NCBI GenBank assembly: GCA_047623825.1
Contig: JBLHOS010000071.1
Location: 1-15,111, forward strand
Reading direction: 5' to 3'
DNA from: JBLHOS01 sp047623825
GTDB lineage: Bacteria > Pseudomonadota > Alphaproteobacteria > Rhodobacterales > Rhodobacteraceae
DNA: 15,111 nucleotides
This document shows positions 13,808 to 15,111 of the stretch, piece after piece. Both the position numbers and the translations under genes were made by a program. The notes below the pieces were generated by a model. That model searched no databases. It worked only from the letters and a program-made list of their open reading frames with translations, and had not been told where the DNA came from. Position 1 is the first letter of the stretch, and every line of letters starts with the position of its first letter.

Positions 13808-15111
13808 TAGAAACGTAGATCAAGCGTGGTTCGGCTTGCGGATCGTTGAGGGATGAGTTCCTCAAGCGGTGCGGTGTTGAGCGTCGGTGTTGATGCAGAC
13901 CTTTTTGGGTCGCCTTGGTGATCGGGTGCACCGCCCTGAGAGAACCTGAATTCCGTACCCCCCATGCCGGCGCTGTCAAATTCACGTGCCAAAAGTTCAG
14001 AATTACGACGCATCAGTTCCAATGTGTCGGCCCGTTCGGTTGTAATTGTCATAAGCAAACCACCATCAGTTTGTGTGACAACCAACGAGACGCGGCCCAA
14101 TTCTGGTGGATCTAATGTAACTTCGGTTGCTTGTCCCAGTGGCAGTTGGGCGGCGTCATAGGCAAGTCGACTGGCCGTCTGGGCAGGCATGGCATGATGA
14201 CTCGCACTCATGCTTGTCGTCAGGGCAGTCGTGGTTGTGCCGGCTACATGGCCGACCTCCGCCTCTGAGAGCTCGACGCCCATCATGTCGTCAATTTTTG
14301 TGAGATCAAATAGATCGGTGTTTCCAGTCAAAACTGAAGACTGCTGCTGTTCGGTTCTGTTTGGTGTGGCCCCGACTCCAGTCCCGGCAGTCGGGGGGTG
14401 GGATGCCTCTGTTCCAAGACGCACAATCGGCTCTTGGCTGATAACTCCGGTTTGATCCCGAAAAGGCGCCTCAGAGTTTGTGGTACCGGTCAAAAACCGG
14501 TTCTTCGGATCCATCCCAAAATATGCCGCCTCTGGCGGAGTGGGGCTCATCTTGGTCGTCGGAATGGTGGCGCTTGGGATGTCTGTCGGACCATAGGCAA
14601 CAGGTGAGTCGAGCTCAGCTTGCGCAGTTGCAACGATAGAAGATGGCTCCGCTGGATGATGCGCCAAAGGTGATCCCACCTCGGCTTGCGCAGTTGCAGC
14701 GACAGAGGACAAGGCCGGCTGGACCGACCACGACGTCGCGGGGCTTCGTAGATCAGTCGTCTCGATCTGCTCGTCACCAGTTGGTATCGTCAGCCGTGTA
14801 TTTTGTGCATTTGTTTCTGGAGATACGACCAAACTGGACGTGAGTGTCGGTTCGGTCGTGGGTTTTGCGGTTGGCCTAGTGGCTCTTTGATTTGGGATCA
14901 CCTCAGTGCTGGGTGCTAAATGGCGGCCCAAGATCGCTAACTGGGTGGAGATTGCGCTGGTTACTTCCGGTTTGCTGCGAGGGCTAGACGACGGTGCCGT
15001 TTCAAGTCCCGGTCGGTCTTGGCTTGTGGCGAGCTGATCTTTTGCCAGACCAACTTCCATAGCGGGCTGTCTCGTGCGCGCAGTATCTTTAGTGAATTCA
15101 ATTGTGATGGG
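13807..15111 (-). CDS. fliK: Flagellar hook-length control protein FliK, partial
   Basis: FliK is exported during hook growth, measures hook length and switches the secretion apparatus to filament substrates. The frame ends in TAA at 13807-13809 and stays open to the right edge (at least 434 codons). An ATG at 15058-15060 exists, but 17 further open codons precede it, so the true start is probably outside the window. Most of the protein is low-complexity, rich in Thr, Ser, Pro, Ala and Gln, as in FliK rulers. The C-terminal Flg_hook-like domain is visible: LPLGQATEVTLDPPELGRVS, then a hydrophobic strand and a helix with RRNSELLAREFDSAGMGG. Two tandem 22-residue repeats occur in the ruler part. 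The call rests on this domain and on flgD directly downstream. Confidence 0.82.
   Translation of the reverse strand, partial: PITIEFTKDTARTRQPAMEVGLAKDQLATSQDRPGLETAPSSSPRSKPEVTSAISTQLAILGRHLAPSTEVIPNQRATRPTAKPTTEPTLTSSLVVSPETNAQNTRLTIPTGDEQIETTDLRSPATSWSVQPALSSVAATAQAEVGSPLAHHPAEPSSIVATAQAELDSPVAYGPTDIPSATIPTTKMSPTPPEAAYFGMDPKNRFLTGTTNSEAPFRDQTGVISQEPIVRLGTEASHPPTAGTGVGATPNRTEQQQSSVLTGNTDLFDLTKIDDMMGVELSEAEVGHVAGTTTTALTTSMSASHHAMPAQTASRLAYDAAQLPLGQATEVTLDPPELGRVSLVVTQTDGGLLMTITTERADTLELMRRNSELLAREFDSAGMGGTEFRFSQGGAPDHQGDPKRSASTPTLNTAPLEELIPQRSASRTTLDLRF
14578..14709 (-). repeat. Two tandem 66-bp repeats inside fliK
   Basis: Bases 14644-14709 and 14578-14643 are two adjacent 66-base units, each coding 22 residues. 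They begin SSVAATAQAEVGSPLAH and SSIVATAQAELDSPVAY, with 12 of 22 residues identical. At DNA level the 15-base word GCTTGCGCAGTTGCA recurs at 14618-14632 and 14684-14698, exactly 66 bases apart. The period is a whole number of codons, so copy change would alter ruler length without breaking the frame. Confidence 0.75.

Overview
The window is a core chromosomal segment from an alphaproteobacterium, most likely Rhodobacterales (Roseobacter group). The basis is protein style and gene order: a compact dnaA-dnaN-recF-gyrB replication block, rpsT just upstream of dnaA, a mutM/ubiE-ubiB divergent block, an alphaproteobacterial CsgH-like curli protein, and clustered GANTC (CcrM-type) sites before dnaA. 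This is family knowledge applied by eye; no database search was possible.

Layout. Bases 1-1107 (+ strand): the 3' end of a CsgH-like curli assembly protein, a 48-residue predicted secreted peptide, and a hemerythrin-domain protein ending in a good hairpin terminator. Bases 1175-8479 (- strand, read right to left): a rhodanese-like protein, dnaA, dnaN, recF, a LysE/RhtB-family exporter and gyrB. The junctions are tight: 15 bp between rhodanese and dnaA, and 4-bp GTGA overlaps at dnaN/recF and recF/lysE. Candidate internal promoters precede dnaN and gyrB. Bases 8638-9831 (- strand): rpsT with its own promoter and terminator, and an enoyl-CoA hydratase. Bases 9898-10764 (- strand): mutM, divergent from ubiE-ubiB (10852-13135, + strand). 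Bases 13122-15111 (- strand): flgD and a partial fliK, the edge of a flagellar locus that converges on ubiB with a 14-bp stop-to-stop overlap.

How the genes work together. DnaA (initiator), DnaN (sliding clamp), RecF (gap repair) and GyrB (supercoiling) supply replication and its maintenance. MutM repairs oxidised guanine. UbiE and UbiB act in ubiquinone synthesis. FliK and FlgD control hook length and hook assembly.

I saw no tRNA, rRNA, CRISPR array, insertion sequence or obvious replication origin. No wholly new system is evident. The most interesting signals are four GANTC sites in 84 bp before the rhodanese-dnaA unit, the exporter gene coupled to recF, the orphan secreted peptide beside csgH, and the ubiB/flgD junction.
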